Shown here: piece after piece, positions 26,301 to 38,428 of the stretch
Position numbering within the stretch: the stretch's first letter is position 1
How the letters are laid out: every line of letters starts with the position of its first letter
NCBI GenBank assembly: GCA_003342895.1
Contig: PTFA01000020.1
Span: 5,349,644 to 5,413,643, forward strand
Direction of reading: 5' to 3'
DNA: 64,000 nucleotides
Source: Casuarius casuarius
Taxonomy: Eukaryota; Chordata; Aves; Casuariiformes; Casuariidae
Notes under the pieces: generated by a model
Seen by the model: only the letters and a program-made list of their open reading frames with translations
Told to the model about the DNA's origin: nothing
The model's database searches: none
Program-made: the position numbers and the translations under genes

Positions 26301-28333
26301 GTACTTGATATCGAAGCAGGGAGATGTGGCACAGCATTATTACCGAGGACAGTTAAGGGCTTAATGGAAAGCACTAGTCACTCAACAGAAGGGCATCCCG
26401 TCCAGTTAAGAAGCTGGGAGCTATTCCTTACAGATAAGATTTGGGTGCTGGACAGGGATGGGATGGGGCTTGTTTAGTTTTCAACACCGAGCCTTGAACT
26501 CACTTTCCTGACGGTCCTAAGGTAGTGCAGGCACTGGAAGTGGACATAACAGGGTCAGTTTAAAGAGTTTCGTTGGACATCGCTGATTCAGATTTCAAGC
26601 AAAACTGAAATTGCAATCCCAACTGCAAAATGAATCTCTAGTCCTTGATAATAGTGGAAAAAAGCAGCATCAGCTTCACCAGCAAAGAACAGGAGGATAC
26701 AGTACACTGCATACAAAGCAAAGCATCTCAAAGCTTTTTTCTTTGATAGCTGAATTTCAGAGTAGATTACACATTTTTTAAACTTTACAAGCACTTACTT
26801 GGTCTTTCCATTACCATTATGCTAATGAAAATGTGATGATTAAAACTGAGATTATGTTATTTCCACCGATAGAAAGAACAAAAAAAATAATGAAAGCTTA
26901 ATATTTCAAATTTAGGAAAAACAAAATCTAAGATCTATACTGTCCCGAGTCTGACAGTGACTAACTCGGCTTTTTAGACTCAGAAAATACTTAAAGATAT
27001 GCTTAATTTTAAGCAAGCAGATAATCCTACTAAGTCAAAAAGACAGATAAAGGAAAACAGATACACTTTAAACATGTTTACATGCTTTAGTAGATAAGGG
27101 GGCAAACATGTGCCGGAGCTTCAGAGTCCAGCTTATAAGTAAATAACTAAATAATCAATAATGAAATAGAGCTTCTTCAAAGCCGGGAGCAGTAAATTAA
27201 AATAAAATTTGCCCAGAAATATTCATTTTTCTAGTGCTGTAAAATTTCATCCCTGTATCAAATCTATTGTGGTATTTATTTTACTGAAAGTTTCAACTGC
27301 TGGAAACAAACAAACATTTTGGCTTTCATTTCAAGTAAAGAACAACTATTCTAGCCCCTGAGGTTGTAGAGAAAACATGAAAAAGTGAATTCAAGGCTCT
27401 AAAGCCAGAAGACAAATAAAAAAATTACTTATTTATTGCTTAAATCTCATGACTTCTTAATGCATGGGGTTGGAAATAATTGTCTTTTCTCTAGATGAAA
27501 TATATTCCTCTTCCCTTATTTGCAGTACAGATAAAAATTACAGTTCAGGTGTAAGATATTGTAGCTCACACAAAGTAATTAATTATTTATAACAAAGATT
27601 AATATGCTGGCATCCTTTACATTTATGAGAATACAGTGATGAACTGAGCGTATGAACCTGAACCGAATAAAAATACATCAAGAGTTCAGGATGTATACAA
27701 TAAGGAAGCAGCTCTATCACAAACACCCACTAAAATAATTAATTCACAAAAATCTCAGCCATATAAATCATACAAATCTTTGAAAGATACGCTAAGAATG
27801 TTAAAAACTAAAAACCATGTTTGATTTTTTGCACAATCTCTGATGCTGTCTAAGAACAGAGTCTAAGGGAAAACAACTCTGCTTTGCCGAGACAGAATTC
27901 ATGCGTGTTTAAACTACTTAGGTTCAGTCCCGGCAAAAAACATAAGAATATTTCCTCATTTTACCCTATGTCTTTCCAGTCTCCTTAAATATGCTTAACT
28001 AGCAAAAAGAACTCAAGTAAGAGTAAAGACAGACTATTTTCCTGTCTGGACAAGATATTCATCATCCTCGTCACTATACGCACAATAGTGCAGTTGCACA
28101 GAAGTACATTGTAGTTGGGAAAATTCTTTTAACTTGGTTTTAAAGGTTTTTTTTATTCTTGAAATTTCAGTAACTCAAAAAATGATGGAGGTACCTTAAA
28201 AATATTATTTCAAGTTTTCAAACTCCTTTTTTTTCCCCCAATAAAATGTGACAAAGACACTAGGCCTTGTATTTTTTTTATGCTAAGCTGTAGGTTTTGT
28301 GATTGAAACCCCAGGAGTTTTCCGACAACTTAC

Positions 28334-28546
28334 CCACTCTTCCTCGTCGTACTCAGAATGATGAGGTATAGAGTCCTGTCGTTTAATCTGAGAAGGATGA
28401 TCCTGATGCTGTGAATCACCCCCTTCTTCTGCACTGTTTCTGGGCGTGACTGGTTTCTTGAGGACACAGCCAGGCCGGGCTGTGTATAGTGCTAAAAGGG
28501 CACTTCTCACCAGCTGATCCTTAAACGCGTGCACAAATAACTCTGT
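28334..28546 (-). CDS. INPP4B: INPP4B exon 5 of those visible (213 bp)
   Basis: The acceptor is CCTTTTTCTAG and the donor is TGG|GTAAGT; both boundaries fall between codons, so 71 whole codons are encoded. The start, [20 protein letters not shown] then [11 protein letters not shown], is almost the human sequence. The middle ([20 protein letters not shown]) is a Ser/Pro/acidic linker that aligns only loosely with human, and the end [15 protein letters not shown] is again conserved. An exon whose length is a multiple of three in phase 0 could in principle be skipped without a frameshift. The linker carries SP/TP sites that could be phosphorylated; that is inference. Confidence 0.97.
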
Positions 28547-30261
28547 CTAGAAAAAGGAAATGAACGGGAGATTAGGACAAAGAGCGCAATATGGCAAGGT
28601 AGAAACAACAATGCTGAATTATGCTTTGGCAGACAACGTCCGTTCCAGGTCAGCCTGGGAGGTGGAAAGCAAAGCAAGCCTCCAAACAACGGGAAACAAT
28701 AATTCAAGGATTTGGGGGATATCATCGTATTCTACAAGCCCACTGTTCTAAGGATTGACACAAAAGCACAATATCTGTTATAAAGACATCTGTTTACACA
28801 ATCCTGATGTATTCATTCTAGTTCCAAATCTTGCCTGCAGAGACAAGTCTCTATCAGGACCAGTTTTAAGAGGACCCAACTACTGCTCAAGAATTTTCTA
28901 ATGAGTGTCAGATAAAAAATGATTAACAAATTCTAGTATTTCCTTAAATAAAATCATAGGGCACTCCACGGCTGAGTTTAAAGTATCTGCAAAAGTAGCG
29001 TTTTCAGGGACAAATTATGGTAACTGTAGGTATCCACCTAGATAACAAAGCAGGTGACGATGTCTGACTTCCAGTTCCATTTTATTTATTTGAAGGAAAG
29101 AAACCTTTGAAGTAATTTTTCCAGGCTCTCTGAAGATCTTATTTAATCAACAATTGCTGTATCATTTTTCCAAGTTCTTGTGGACAGTGACACCTGGAAG
29201 TTTACCTTTCTTGGATTTGAAAAACCTTCAACCTCTCCCCAATGCTTCCCCCTCCCCAGACAAGAAAAAACAGTAATGCCCCTGCTTTCTGCATATGGTT
29301 ATTCGCATCGCCAGACAGCATCTCCATGTAACAGCACAAACTGTTGTACTGTTAATTTTCAAAGTCGTTCTCAGGCCACAGTCAAGTTTTGATATCAAGT
29401 GTGATATCTTGTAAGCAGACGATGCTAATATAAAGCAGCATTACACTAGTTCCAGTGCATCTCCTTGCAAAAGGTTTCTGCAGCCCCCATAATAAACAGG
29501 TGTTAAATATTAAGAGAGAGGATTGCAGATCGCCCTTTTAACAGCATATCGTGTCTCTTCAGAACAAGACTTGCTTCAGTGAGTACAGGAAATGCTCGCT
29601 TTCCAACTTTAACTCATCCTCAGTACAATGAAGGCATGCAGCAAAGCATGAGACAGATTTTCATCCCTACCAGCAATGGGATCTGTTCCTTGTCAGCTTC
29701 ATCCCGGTGTAGGATTGTCTCCTCTGCTGCTTTTAATTTGGGCCGACTCTTACCTCCTTCAGGAAGTGCCCTTTCACGAAGCACTGCTGCCCCACACTTG
29801 CACTGGTGCTGCCACCACTGTGCCAAGCGTGCTCACTGGGATTTAATTGCCTTCCCAGTTACTTACACCACACTGGATTGTCATGCACAGATTCAGATAC
29901 TGACTGAGCCGCCTATGTGCGCCTCATCTTAATGAAGCACACAAGCAGAAAAACACGCAGGTCGGAGCAACCAGCCTAAACGAGCAGTCACACAAAACTA
30001 GGAAATGCTAGAGATAAAGGATGCCCAGCCAAGCTTCACTCAGACCTTCCACATTTCATACGCAAAACCATTAGGAGAAGCAGCAGAAAAAAATACAAGT
30101 TCTTAAGTGTCAGCTTCTATCCGCCTGCAAATCTTTCTCGCAGCTTCTGCACTCCTTTCTTCTATTCTTACCCCATCTTTTTTTGCTAGTACTTGCTCTG
30201 CTTGCATACCTCTCTCCTTCTACTGCACTCGTTTTCTTTCCTGCCTCCACTCCCTCAACAG

Positions 30262-30282
30262 TTTAGACCATAATGGTCTAAA
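30262..30282. repeat. 21-nt palindrome, 10-bp stem
   Basis: TTTAGACCAT, then A, then ATGGTCTAAA; the arms are perfectly complementary. Confidence 0.9.
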
Positions 30283-31630
30283 TAATTGATAGCTTTCTTA
30301 AAGCTCCAGCTGCTGAGGTCGAGCACCTGTATGAGAAGTTTCTGTTTTTCACCAATTTCATGATTTTTAGGAAAAAAGCTATTTTTGATCCAGAATGGTT
30401 GCACAGAAAAAGCCTGAAAACTTGAAGGAAGGCAAGTAAATAAAAGTAAAGTAAATAAAGCCCCAAAGGCTTGAAAATAAGAACGTTAAGGATATCTAAG
30501 GTATGACCTCAAATCCAACTCAGGACTTCTTTTAGACCTGATTTGGGATTCTTTACCGATTGGCCTTGGCAACATTATTCATCTCTCTGGCAACTGCATC
30601 AGACCTATTCTGCCTCCTCCTTACTAACTTAATGGCTAAGGAAAAGGGTGTTTTAACAGAGACAGCTTCCTTATTTGTGGCCCTTCAAGACTGCTCCCTG
30701 GTAGTCCTGGGACTAAAGTGCTTCTGTAATTAAATTGCATTCAAGGATTCTATTGGTTTAACAACAAACTACATTTTAACTACGTTTTCTTGCAGCTAAA
30801 TACAGCTAAATTCGCAGAACGTCACCATTTATAAAATTGTATTGACATCACAAAACAAGTATATACAAAGAAATGCAAACTTTGCAAATTCTTTTAGATA
30901 GTTGACTAAAGAATATTTCTGCAAATAAAGATAGGCATAGCTAGAAAATGAATTTATCAATCCCTCTGCAAGCTGCAAATGCTGATAAACTTGTCAACAG
31001 CTAAAGGCTTCTCTAATCAATTAACAGAAACTGTTGATAAAAGTCTGAGGAAAACACTACACTAAATTGAAAATCATATATGGAGAAGTAAAACCATGCC
31101 CAATATGAAAGGATAAAATAAGCAGCAGTGGAATTATTTGATTTAATTTTCATTTTCAATGCATGCAGCCTGTCCTTCCATTTCTAACAAAAATATTTGT
31201 CTTAATTGTAATTCACATCTTATAGCTCAGATATGCTTACTACTACCTAATATTTTTAGAAAGAACCATTCTATATATCAGGCTCAACCTCATCTTAAAA
31301 TAAAAAGCCTAAACAATATGATTTTCTAACCAACTAGAGAAATTTAATCACCAGGCAAATCATTAATTCCAATTTCTTCAAATAGCTGTTGAATTTCTAA
31401 ATGGATATGAAGTTAAAATGTAATAGAACATCTCTATTTTATGTATAAAAGTTCCCAAAAGGTGGGAGAGCAGAAGCATCTGATATGCCTCAAGAATACA
31501 GGTAGGCATCATGTAATTTCATCCAGAGACGTATGCCAACACATCTTAAATCCAACCAGGAGCTCTCTGCTAGTCCTGGTTCTCCCATACTCTATCAGAG
31601 TGGATAGACAGACAGCTAACTGGAGGGTAC

Positions 31631-31716
31631 TGATGCTGTGCATTAACACTGAGGGATCTAACAGATTATTTTCGGGTCCTGAAGTGATGCTTTGTGCTAA
31701 GCCTGAGGGATCTAGC
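31631..31716. repeat. 54-bp tandem duplication, diverged
   Basis: TGATGCTGTGCATTAACACT, then GAGGGATCTAAC, at 31,631 is echoed by TGATGCTTTGTGCTAAGCCT, then GAGGGATCTAGC, at 31,685. Confidence 0.75.
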
Positions 31717-32859
31717 CGCAGCACCATGTGGGGTTTTTGACATTCCCCTCTTCCCTGAAGTTGCTCCCTGAACTCTTCTTTCCTCCCCAGACCTCCTCCC
31801 TTTCTTATAAGCAGCCGCCCCTCCACACCACCTTCCTCAGCAAGGAACCCCCTTCTCAGTAACCCTCCTCCCCTTGGCATAAAGGCAGCAGTCGGCAGGG
31901 AAGCAGGTATTCAGCTGCTCACGCAGCTATTGCTGTTTGCACAGCTGGGCTCGTCTCTTCCAAGCAAAAGGGGAGGCGGGATGAAAGCTCTGGGCTGCCT
32001 GCTGGACTGCACAGTGTGAGACCACCGCTTGCGTTCCTAGGAACCTCTGCTCCTATACTAACCAGCAGTTCAATCCTGGCCCTGGAAAGTCAACAGGAAC
32101 ATATACAACTAAATCACACCTATAAATTTAAAGTATTTGTGAGTTTTGCAAACACCTAAGGTTGTCCTTCCTGAGCCTTTTTTGCAGTCAGACTCTCCAA
32201 TGGGCTATGGTCCAAACAGGGTTAGCGTCACCGCTGGCCGCAGCGCTCCTCCTCCCGGACAGGCACTGCTGGGACGGGCAGAGCAGCTGGCTACCGCTAA
32301 CACAGACTCCTTAGCAACAGGGTCTTGACCATCCGAAGCAAGCTTGTTTTGCTTTACTTGCGCATACATTTTCTTTGAACAAACACTTAACAAAGCAGCT
32401 CTACTTTTCCTACGGGCAGCAAAAAATGGCTTTCTCCAGCACTACATGAAAAGGTGAGCTACAGCTGCCACAGAACAAAACAAAACTCCTCCCTTTTATT
32501 TCTATGCAAATTCTACTTTCCTATATATCACTGACAGTCACAGCGACTCGACTGTTCTCAGAGTCACCATGGATTTACACACCTTTAACCGAGAGCAACG
32601 TTTGGCTCCCCACAGCTCCAGTGCAACCCGTCATAGCGTGCAGCCGAGCTCAGTGCTCCAATCTGACACTCTGCTGGGACAGTATTGCTCAGCAGACCAC
32701 AGGGGTTACCACTTCCCAATAGCTGAAGATATATTGAAATGATTATTGATAGTGTTATTAAGTCATATTGAGATCACATTACAGAAGGTATGGCACATGA
32801 AGCGATGGGAAACTTTTTTCAAACCCTCTGGTCATAGTTACAGTGCTTAATATTTTCAT

Positions 32860-33080
32860 AGGATAACACATACTTCACAGGCTTTAACTAATCCCCCAAA
32901 ATCACTCTGTGAGACAGGTGGGAAATATTATCTTCCTTAATTTAGAGCTAAGAAAACTAAGACAAGGAAGTGCCTACAGCTACAGAGGAAAATAATAGAT
33001 GAAGGATTAAAATTTGAGACCTCCTGGCTCTGACTTTCAAGCTTCCCCCTCCAGATTGCGTTGCCATTTCTGGTCATGCT
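32860..33080 (+). mobile_element. MIR-like SINE remnant
   Basis: Order of blocks fits MIR: a central part (TCACTCTGTGAGACAGGTGG, then GAAATATTATCTTCCTTAAT and TTAGAGCTAAGAAAACTAAG) resembling MIR's CCCTATGAGGTAGGTACTAT, TATTATCCCCATTTTACAGA and TGAGGAAACTGAG. A tail follows (GGATTAAAATTTGAGACCTC, then CTGGCTCTGACTT) resembling MIR's GGGATTCGAACCCAGG, then TCTGGCTCC. The copy is highly diverged. Confidence 0.65.
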
Positions 33081-33504
33081 ACTATTCTAAACCTTACACA
33101 CAAGCCTGGCTTGAATTACTTCCTGTAAGCAGCAGTTTGAAGCAGTATGAAGTATCACAGAAAGAGAAATAAAATAATAGTTTATCATCCCACAGAATTT
33201 ATAATAATCCATTTCTGATAAACCCCAGTATGTGGCCATTAGAAGATGACAAAGGCACACGAAAGAATTAATTATACTTTCAAATAAAGACAACCCTAGA
33301 CCTATAAACTTCATTATTTTCTACATGGAAAGCCTAAAGAAATGCTAAAGCATATTCTTTTTCTAATGGCAACATTTTGAAGCCTATTTTAACAGAGCAT
33401 ATTTAACATTTCCTGATGCTATGAAAGTCAATTTATGCAGAAAAAGACAGCAGTTAGCGATTTGGTTATTCCATTTCCCATTGCAGTGAAGATTTGAATC
33501 TTAC

Positions 33505-33682
33505 TTTTTCTGAAAGCATCTTTAAAGAGTTCTTCAAGCTGTCTGGAGAACGCTGGCTTGCAGAATTAAGCAGCAGGTCTGCATGGCTTGATATGAGAGG
33601 TTGTAGATGATTGATGTTGCTGAGAACTTCTTTTGCCTTGGCTGTGTTTTCAGGTGAATAATAAATACACTGGTACCCAGTA
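33505..33682 (-). CDS. INPP4B: INPP4B exon 4 of those visible (178 bp)
   Basis: The acceptor is TCTGTTATTACAG and the donor is AAA|GTAAGA. The first base finishes Asn (AA|T); 59 full codons follow: [20 protein letters not shown], then [20 protein letters not shown], then [19 protein letters not shown]. Human INPP4B is nearly identical ([20 protein letters not shown]). INPP4A is quite different here (IIYIPQDVVRAKEII), so this exon settles the paralogue. The content is mostly helical and polar, consistent with a scaffolding role; no membrane segment or catalytic motif. The frame stays open into the upstream intron for a while, but the AG acceptor and homology stop at the position given. Confidence 0.97.
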
Positions 33683-36600
33683 CTGTAATAACAGAGAAAT
33701 GGTTGCATAACGTCAAAATGGTTTCTGCTATTAATATCAATGCTTGATGTACAAAAATTTTTGCCACTAATATTGCAAGAATGACAAGATACATGAACTT
33801 TACTGATATTACTGAAGAGCTTCTTCCTCTTAGGGTAAAAACAAGTCCTTGCTTGAACATCAGAGGACAGTAGACTGCCCACTAATAAATACTTCAAGTA
33901 GCATTGTTCAACCTAATTATTCTTTCAGTGCACTGCGTGATTGATCTTAAAATGTTTTAATTTTTTATTTAATGTAATTCTGAAGAAAACAAAGGTTTAA
34001 CCAGGTTACATAATGATCACAAAGAGCATAAAACTCCCTATTCTTCCATCCGAACTGTGCTGTCACACTAACAACCATCTTATGAAGTGCTCCAAAATGG
34101 GTCATTCATCATTAACTGATCAATGGCCTGTAAGATGTTTTGACCAGCATCAGTGACCTGTCCAGGAAGCAATGATAACCAGTTATTTCCAAAAAAAATC
34201 ACATACCTAATTTGCAAGAAAGGACACAGAAATGGTTTGTGGGAGGGAAATAAAAAGTTAATTACTACTAAAAACACTCCAGTACATACTGCAAACCTAC
34301 TACTTCACTTTTAACTGTTCACACACTACTGCACTTATATTTGCATGACTGCTTCTCCTTTTGAAAACTTCCCTCTTGTTTCTTTTCCAACGCTTATTAG
34401 TTAAGAGATTCCTTTTATTCCATTATTCCAAAATACCTTTTTTTTAAACAGCATGCCCACTTACTAGTTCTTTCCTGCAACATACATCTTCCCACTTAAA
34501 ACTCCTGTACACAGTCCTTCCCTGTATAAAGCCCTGCTTCACTCCTTCAGTGAAACTAACCCAAATCTTCTGCAGTTTTCAACTGTAAACTGTAATGTTA
34601 ACACAGGGGGAAAAAAAAGGATAACGTACTAGACCTGGGTTCTCACTATTTTATGGCTCTGCACTCTGGGTCAGGGGTGCAGCATGAAGTTTATACATCA
34701 TTTTAACTCAGCTTTGCTTTGCTAACCACTCAATGTAAAGCTCAAGGAACAGGTGTGAAAGGAGTTAATGAACCTCAGGATTAAAAAAAAAAAGGCAGAT
34801 GCCAGGCAATCCCAACAGGCTGTACATGAAATGCTGAGTCAGCTGCATCTTGTAATTACTCGTATTTTTTAATTATTGTAAGCAACCAGCTCCTGGAACA
34901 TTACCAGTGACATAGCAGCCTATAAACTCCCCAGTTGCTTATGTAGCCCCTGTAGATGGAGCAGGAACGAAGTCTGAGTAATACCCTCTATGAAATGTAG
35001 TGAAGACATACTCTTAAAAGTCTTGATACTTCACAGCCCCAAGTGATCTTCTCTAATTCCCCTTGCAGTCTTCTTCCCTTTATCAAGCAGCACTTTGGCA
35101 GGCTGAATTTGGCTAACACTCTGCCAAGCTCACTGGGCACATACCCCTCTCTGGGATTTCCCTCAGCATTTAATTCCCAAATCTTTTCACCTATCTCACA
35201 GCTCTAAGCTCCAGCAAATATTGCAGCAGCAAAGCTACAGACAATGCTATAAAGAAAGAGGAAGAGAGATACTAACCCTGTGGTTAGTCTATTGTAGCTT
35301 TTAAATAAAGGATGTTATGAAGACAGAACGACTCTTTCTTCAGAATGAAAAGTTGGGGGGGGGGAGGAGTTTTCTATCAGGCCTCACTCTCTGGCTAATT
35401 TTGCCATTTCCTGAATTCAAGAAAACAGACAGCTCCAAATATTCAGTTTCTTTCAAAATTTGAAGGCAACTAAAAGGTGTTTTGTTTTGTTTTAGCATAG
35501 TTCCAAAGAAACTGAGTAATTCATTTTCAGAGATAAAATGCTTGGGGATATCTAAAGTTTCTACTAATGTTGTCTCTCTATACTGTTCCATCTCAGATTA
35601 GTCTGGGATTTTCTGTGGCCTTACCTTTCATGAAAAGACATTAATACTTCCAAATTCACTGAAATGAGTTTCCTTATAAACAAGTATTTTTCAGAAATTG
35701 CTGCCACATATAGCTACAGTACATAAGTAATATTACTTAAAAGGAAGATGTTGATGAAAAGGATGGAGGAATTTTTTTTTTTTTTTTTTTTTTCAGGTGT
35801 CCTAATGTATAAGCCAAATGAAGGGAATTATTACAGATAAGGAGAACCTTCTACACTAGGGTAAAGGCAATGTGGGCAGGTCCCATGTGTGAAATCAGCA
35901 GCGCTATGAAAATCTACCGTTGATATGTAAAATATATCGTTAGTTATGTATCTTTTCAAAGAGTCTATAATTATGTCTTCTGGGTCGAGTTTCAATTTTT
36001 TTTCACTGAGCATATAGTCTAGATACTGGTACCATCATTAACTACGTACACATTACCTGCAGTGGTCATCTCAGTTCTAAAATTGCTTTAATGGCAGTCA
36101 TGTAATTTGAATAAAGGTTATATTGATTACATCTGCAATTTTAACTTTAAATTAACAAAGTTTTTGCATAGGAATAAATACTGCAATATGCTAAGTGTCT
36201 AATTTTTAATGACACTCAGAGTAACTCCTGCTGTTAATTGAGTCATTTGTGTGACTGAGTTAAATTGTCACCATCTGGGACTGGGTTAAAATCTTTCACC
36301 AGTGAACATGTGACCTAGTGTTTTTCATAGTAATAACTGCGGACATTAAAATCGAGAACGCAGTTAAAGCACAAGAACACGCAGCAAGAACAGCTCCCCA
36401 CAAATAACCTTGCGCTTACGTAAATTACTGAAGCTACCAACCCAGTGACTTGTAATTTAAGCATCACATATGTAATGTCTAAAGTTAAAAGTTACGATCA
36501 AAACTAAACTGATTTCAATAAACACAGACAATTCACTGCATCAGGAAATAAAGCTGAACCTTAAGATCAGTGCTGCTATTTTGAAAACAGGCCCAAGGGG

Positions 36601-37041
36601 GCTAGGCACAGAAGTTCCACTGCATTTTTATATAATCTTAGGATTCCCTTGAAATTCGAATAACATTGACTATTGAAGAAAGAGAAGTTATATTATCGGT
36701 TCTGTCTAGTCTATCTCTGCTTATGAAGTCTGAGTCTCCACAAATCCCTACAGGGCGGCTTCTCGCTCTCCAAAGGACGATCCTGTCTCACCGCTGCCCT
36801 CTCAAAGCTCCCCTAAGCCCCTTCCTCGTCCAGCCTCAGCCCCTTTCTTTAATGCGTGCTCAAGGAAGTGCTTCAGCCAATCCTGTCCAAAGAGCCCAGT
36901 GCCTGGAAGAATACTGTGATGAGATTTTTATATATCAAATGAATAGTATACAAATTGCTGCAGTTTCCCAATACAGCTGCCAACAGCCTTAATACGTTGA
37001 TTTTACGCTCAGTGCAAAAACATTCATCTCCATGATGTCTA

Positions 37042-37042
37042 A

Positions 37043-37090
<48 letters not shown>
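37042..37090. repeat. Compound microsatellite (TC)n(AC)n(AT)n
   Basis: About nine TC units pass directly into ten AC units and five AT units. Confidence 0.95.
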
Positions 37091-37091
<1 letters not shown>

Positions 37092-38368
37092 CATGCACAC
37101 AGACAAAAGCAGGGAAAGCAAGCGAAGAACATCTAAAAGTGCTAGGCATGACAGGCTGCGATTTCCCTTTGAGAATAAACACTACAATTAAATCAAACAC
37201 AAATCATTATTATTTCAACAATGCTGGGCTTTTCTGTGAGACAGTTTTCTGTGAAACAGTACCGTTTCAGGTTCCTTAGAGAATGGAAATGGATTGAAGG
37301 TTATGAAAGTCAGGCAATAGGAACCCTGAAGATCACAGCTTTAATAAAATCTCCAGTAATTAGTACATTAATGAAGGAACACCCCTCACATCTTGACCAA
37401 AGATCTAGGCCTCGTCAAACACAGAAGGGTCCTTTTAGACAATTCAAACACAAAACAAATATTACAGCTTTAAAAAAACCCTCTTTTCAGCACAATTTCA
37501 GCTTTCAGCTTGTTCAAGTTCAAAGTGCGAGTATTTCTAAAGAGCTTGTTAAAAAATGGTGTACAAAACCCACAGTGAATCACAGCACCTAATGCAGCTC
37601 CTAAGATGCTCCTGTTTTTCTTGATGTTAGTACTAGGGCATTAAAAATCTTGTCCTCGTTTTGCCTAAAGGACAAATCATCAAATTAGGTTTTCAATTAG
37701 AGGAAAAAGTCCTTGGTGTATCTTTTGAAAGTGATTTATGAACATTTAAAGCAGTGAGGCATTATATGACGATAACTTAGAGAATGTCTGACTTCAACGT
37801 TCCCACACAGCTGAGCTCCAAAAATAATTTGTTGTGCCATCTAAACTGATGAGAAGACAAGTTCTTCCATTTGCTGGAAGGAGAAGTAATCCGTACTAGC
37901 AGGTGAACAGAAGACCAAATCTGAACAACTGATTTACTTTGTCTTTTAGCTAGAAATAAGGAGGGGGAAGAACAAACCACTACAGCATCATGAAAATATC
38001 TAAAATAAATGTGCACAGCATATAGATAATATTCTACAATGATTTACCATACCATAATCAACACACTTCAACAATTTGAATTTAATTGCCATTATGCCTA
38101 AACAGACTAAAAAAAGCTTTGTAATTGTTCTTACTGGTCTTATGAAGTTTGTTACTAAAGGGACACACACACCAAACACATGGCTTACGTTTGTAGTGGT
38201 GAAGCCCTTTATCTACAACTTTGTTGCAGATAGAGAACTGTATGGGTTGTGAATGGGCTACAAATCAATGGACCTGGCTTGAGATAACATTCCAGTACTT
38301 GGAATGTCTTGACTCAACTAAAAAACTTTTTCTCTCTTATTCAGCACACTATTTTAAGAAGTTTGCCA

Positions 38369-38428
38369 TATATATATACACACACACCACACACACACAT
38401 ATATATATGTGTGTGTATATACATATAT
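38369..38428. repeat. TA/CA microsatellite with a 26-bp perfect palindrome
   Basis: A TA run, a CA run, a second CA run, a TA run and a GT run follow in order. Bases 38,391-38,416 (ACACACACATATA followed by its reverse complement) form a perfect palindrome. Confidence 0.92.

Larger units (their letters stand above)
22007..28333. other. INPP4B intron between exons 5 and 6 (6.3 kb)
   Basis: Contains a 25-T tract (22,221-22,245), a 42-bp tandem duplication (23,311-23,394) and two modestly GC-richer patches (23.1-23.3 kb and 25.43-25.51 kb). No coding similarity seen. Confidence 0.7.
28547..33504. other. INPP4B intron between exons 4 and 5 (5.0 kb)
   Basis: Holds a 21-nt palindrome (30,262), a diverged 54-bp tandem duplication (31,631), a short GC-richer patch (32,215-32,310) and a MIR-like SINE (32.86-33.08 kb). 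No coding similarity seen. Confidence 0.7.

Noticed and set aside
29579..29932. 117-codon plus-strand frame rich in Ser and Cys
   Set aside because: No domain and no conserved pattern recognised; no transcript signals visible.
35772..35800. T22 tract followed by CAGGTG on the plus strand, looking like a splice acceptor
   Set aside because: No open coding segment or donor follows, and no plus-strand gene is recognised. It is a homopolymer.
37221..37592. 123-codon plus-strand frame
   Set aside because: Low-complexity, basic composition with no family match; treated as chance.
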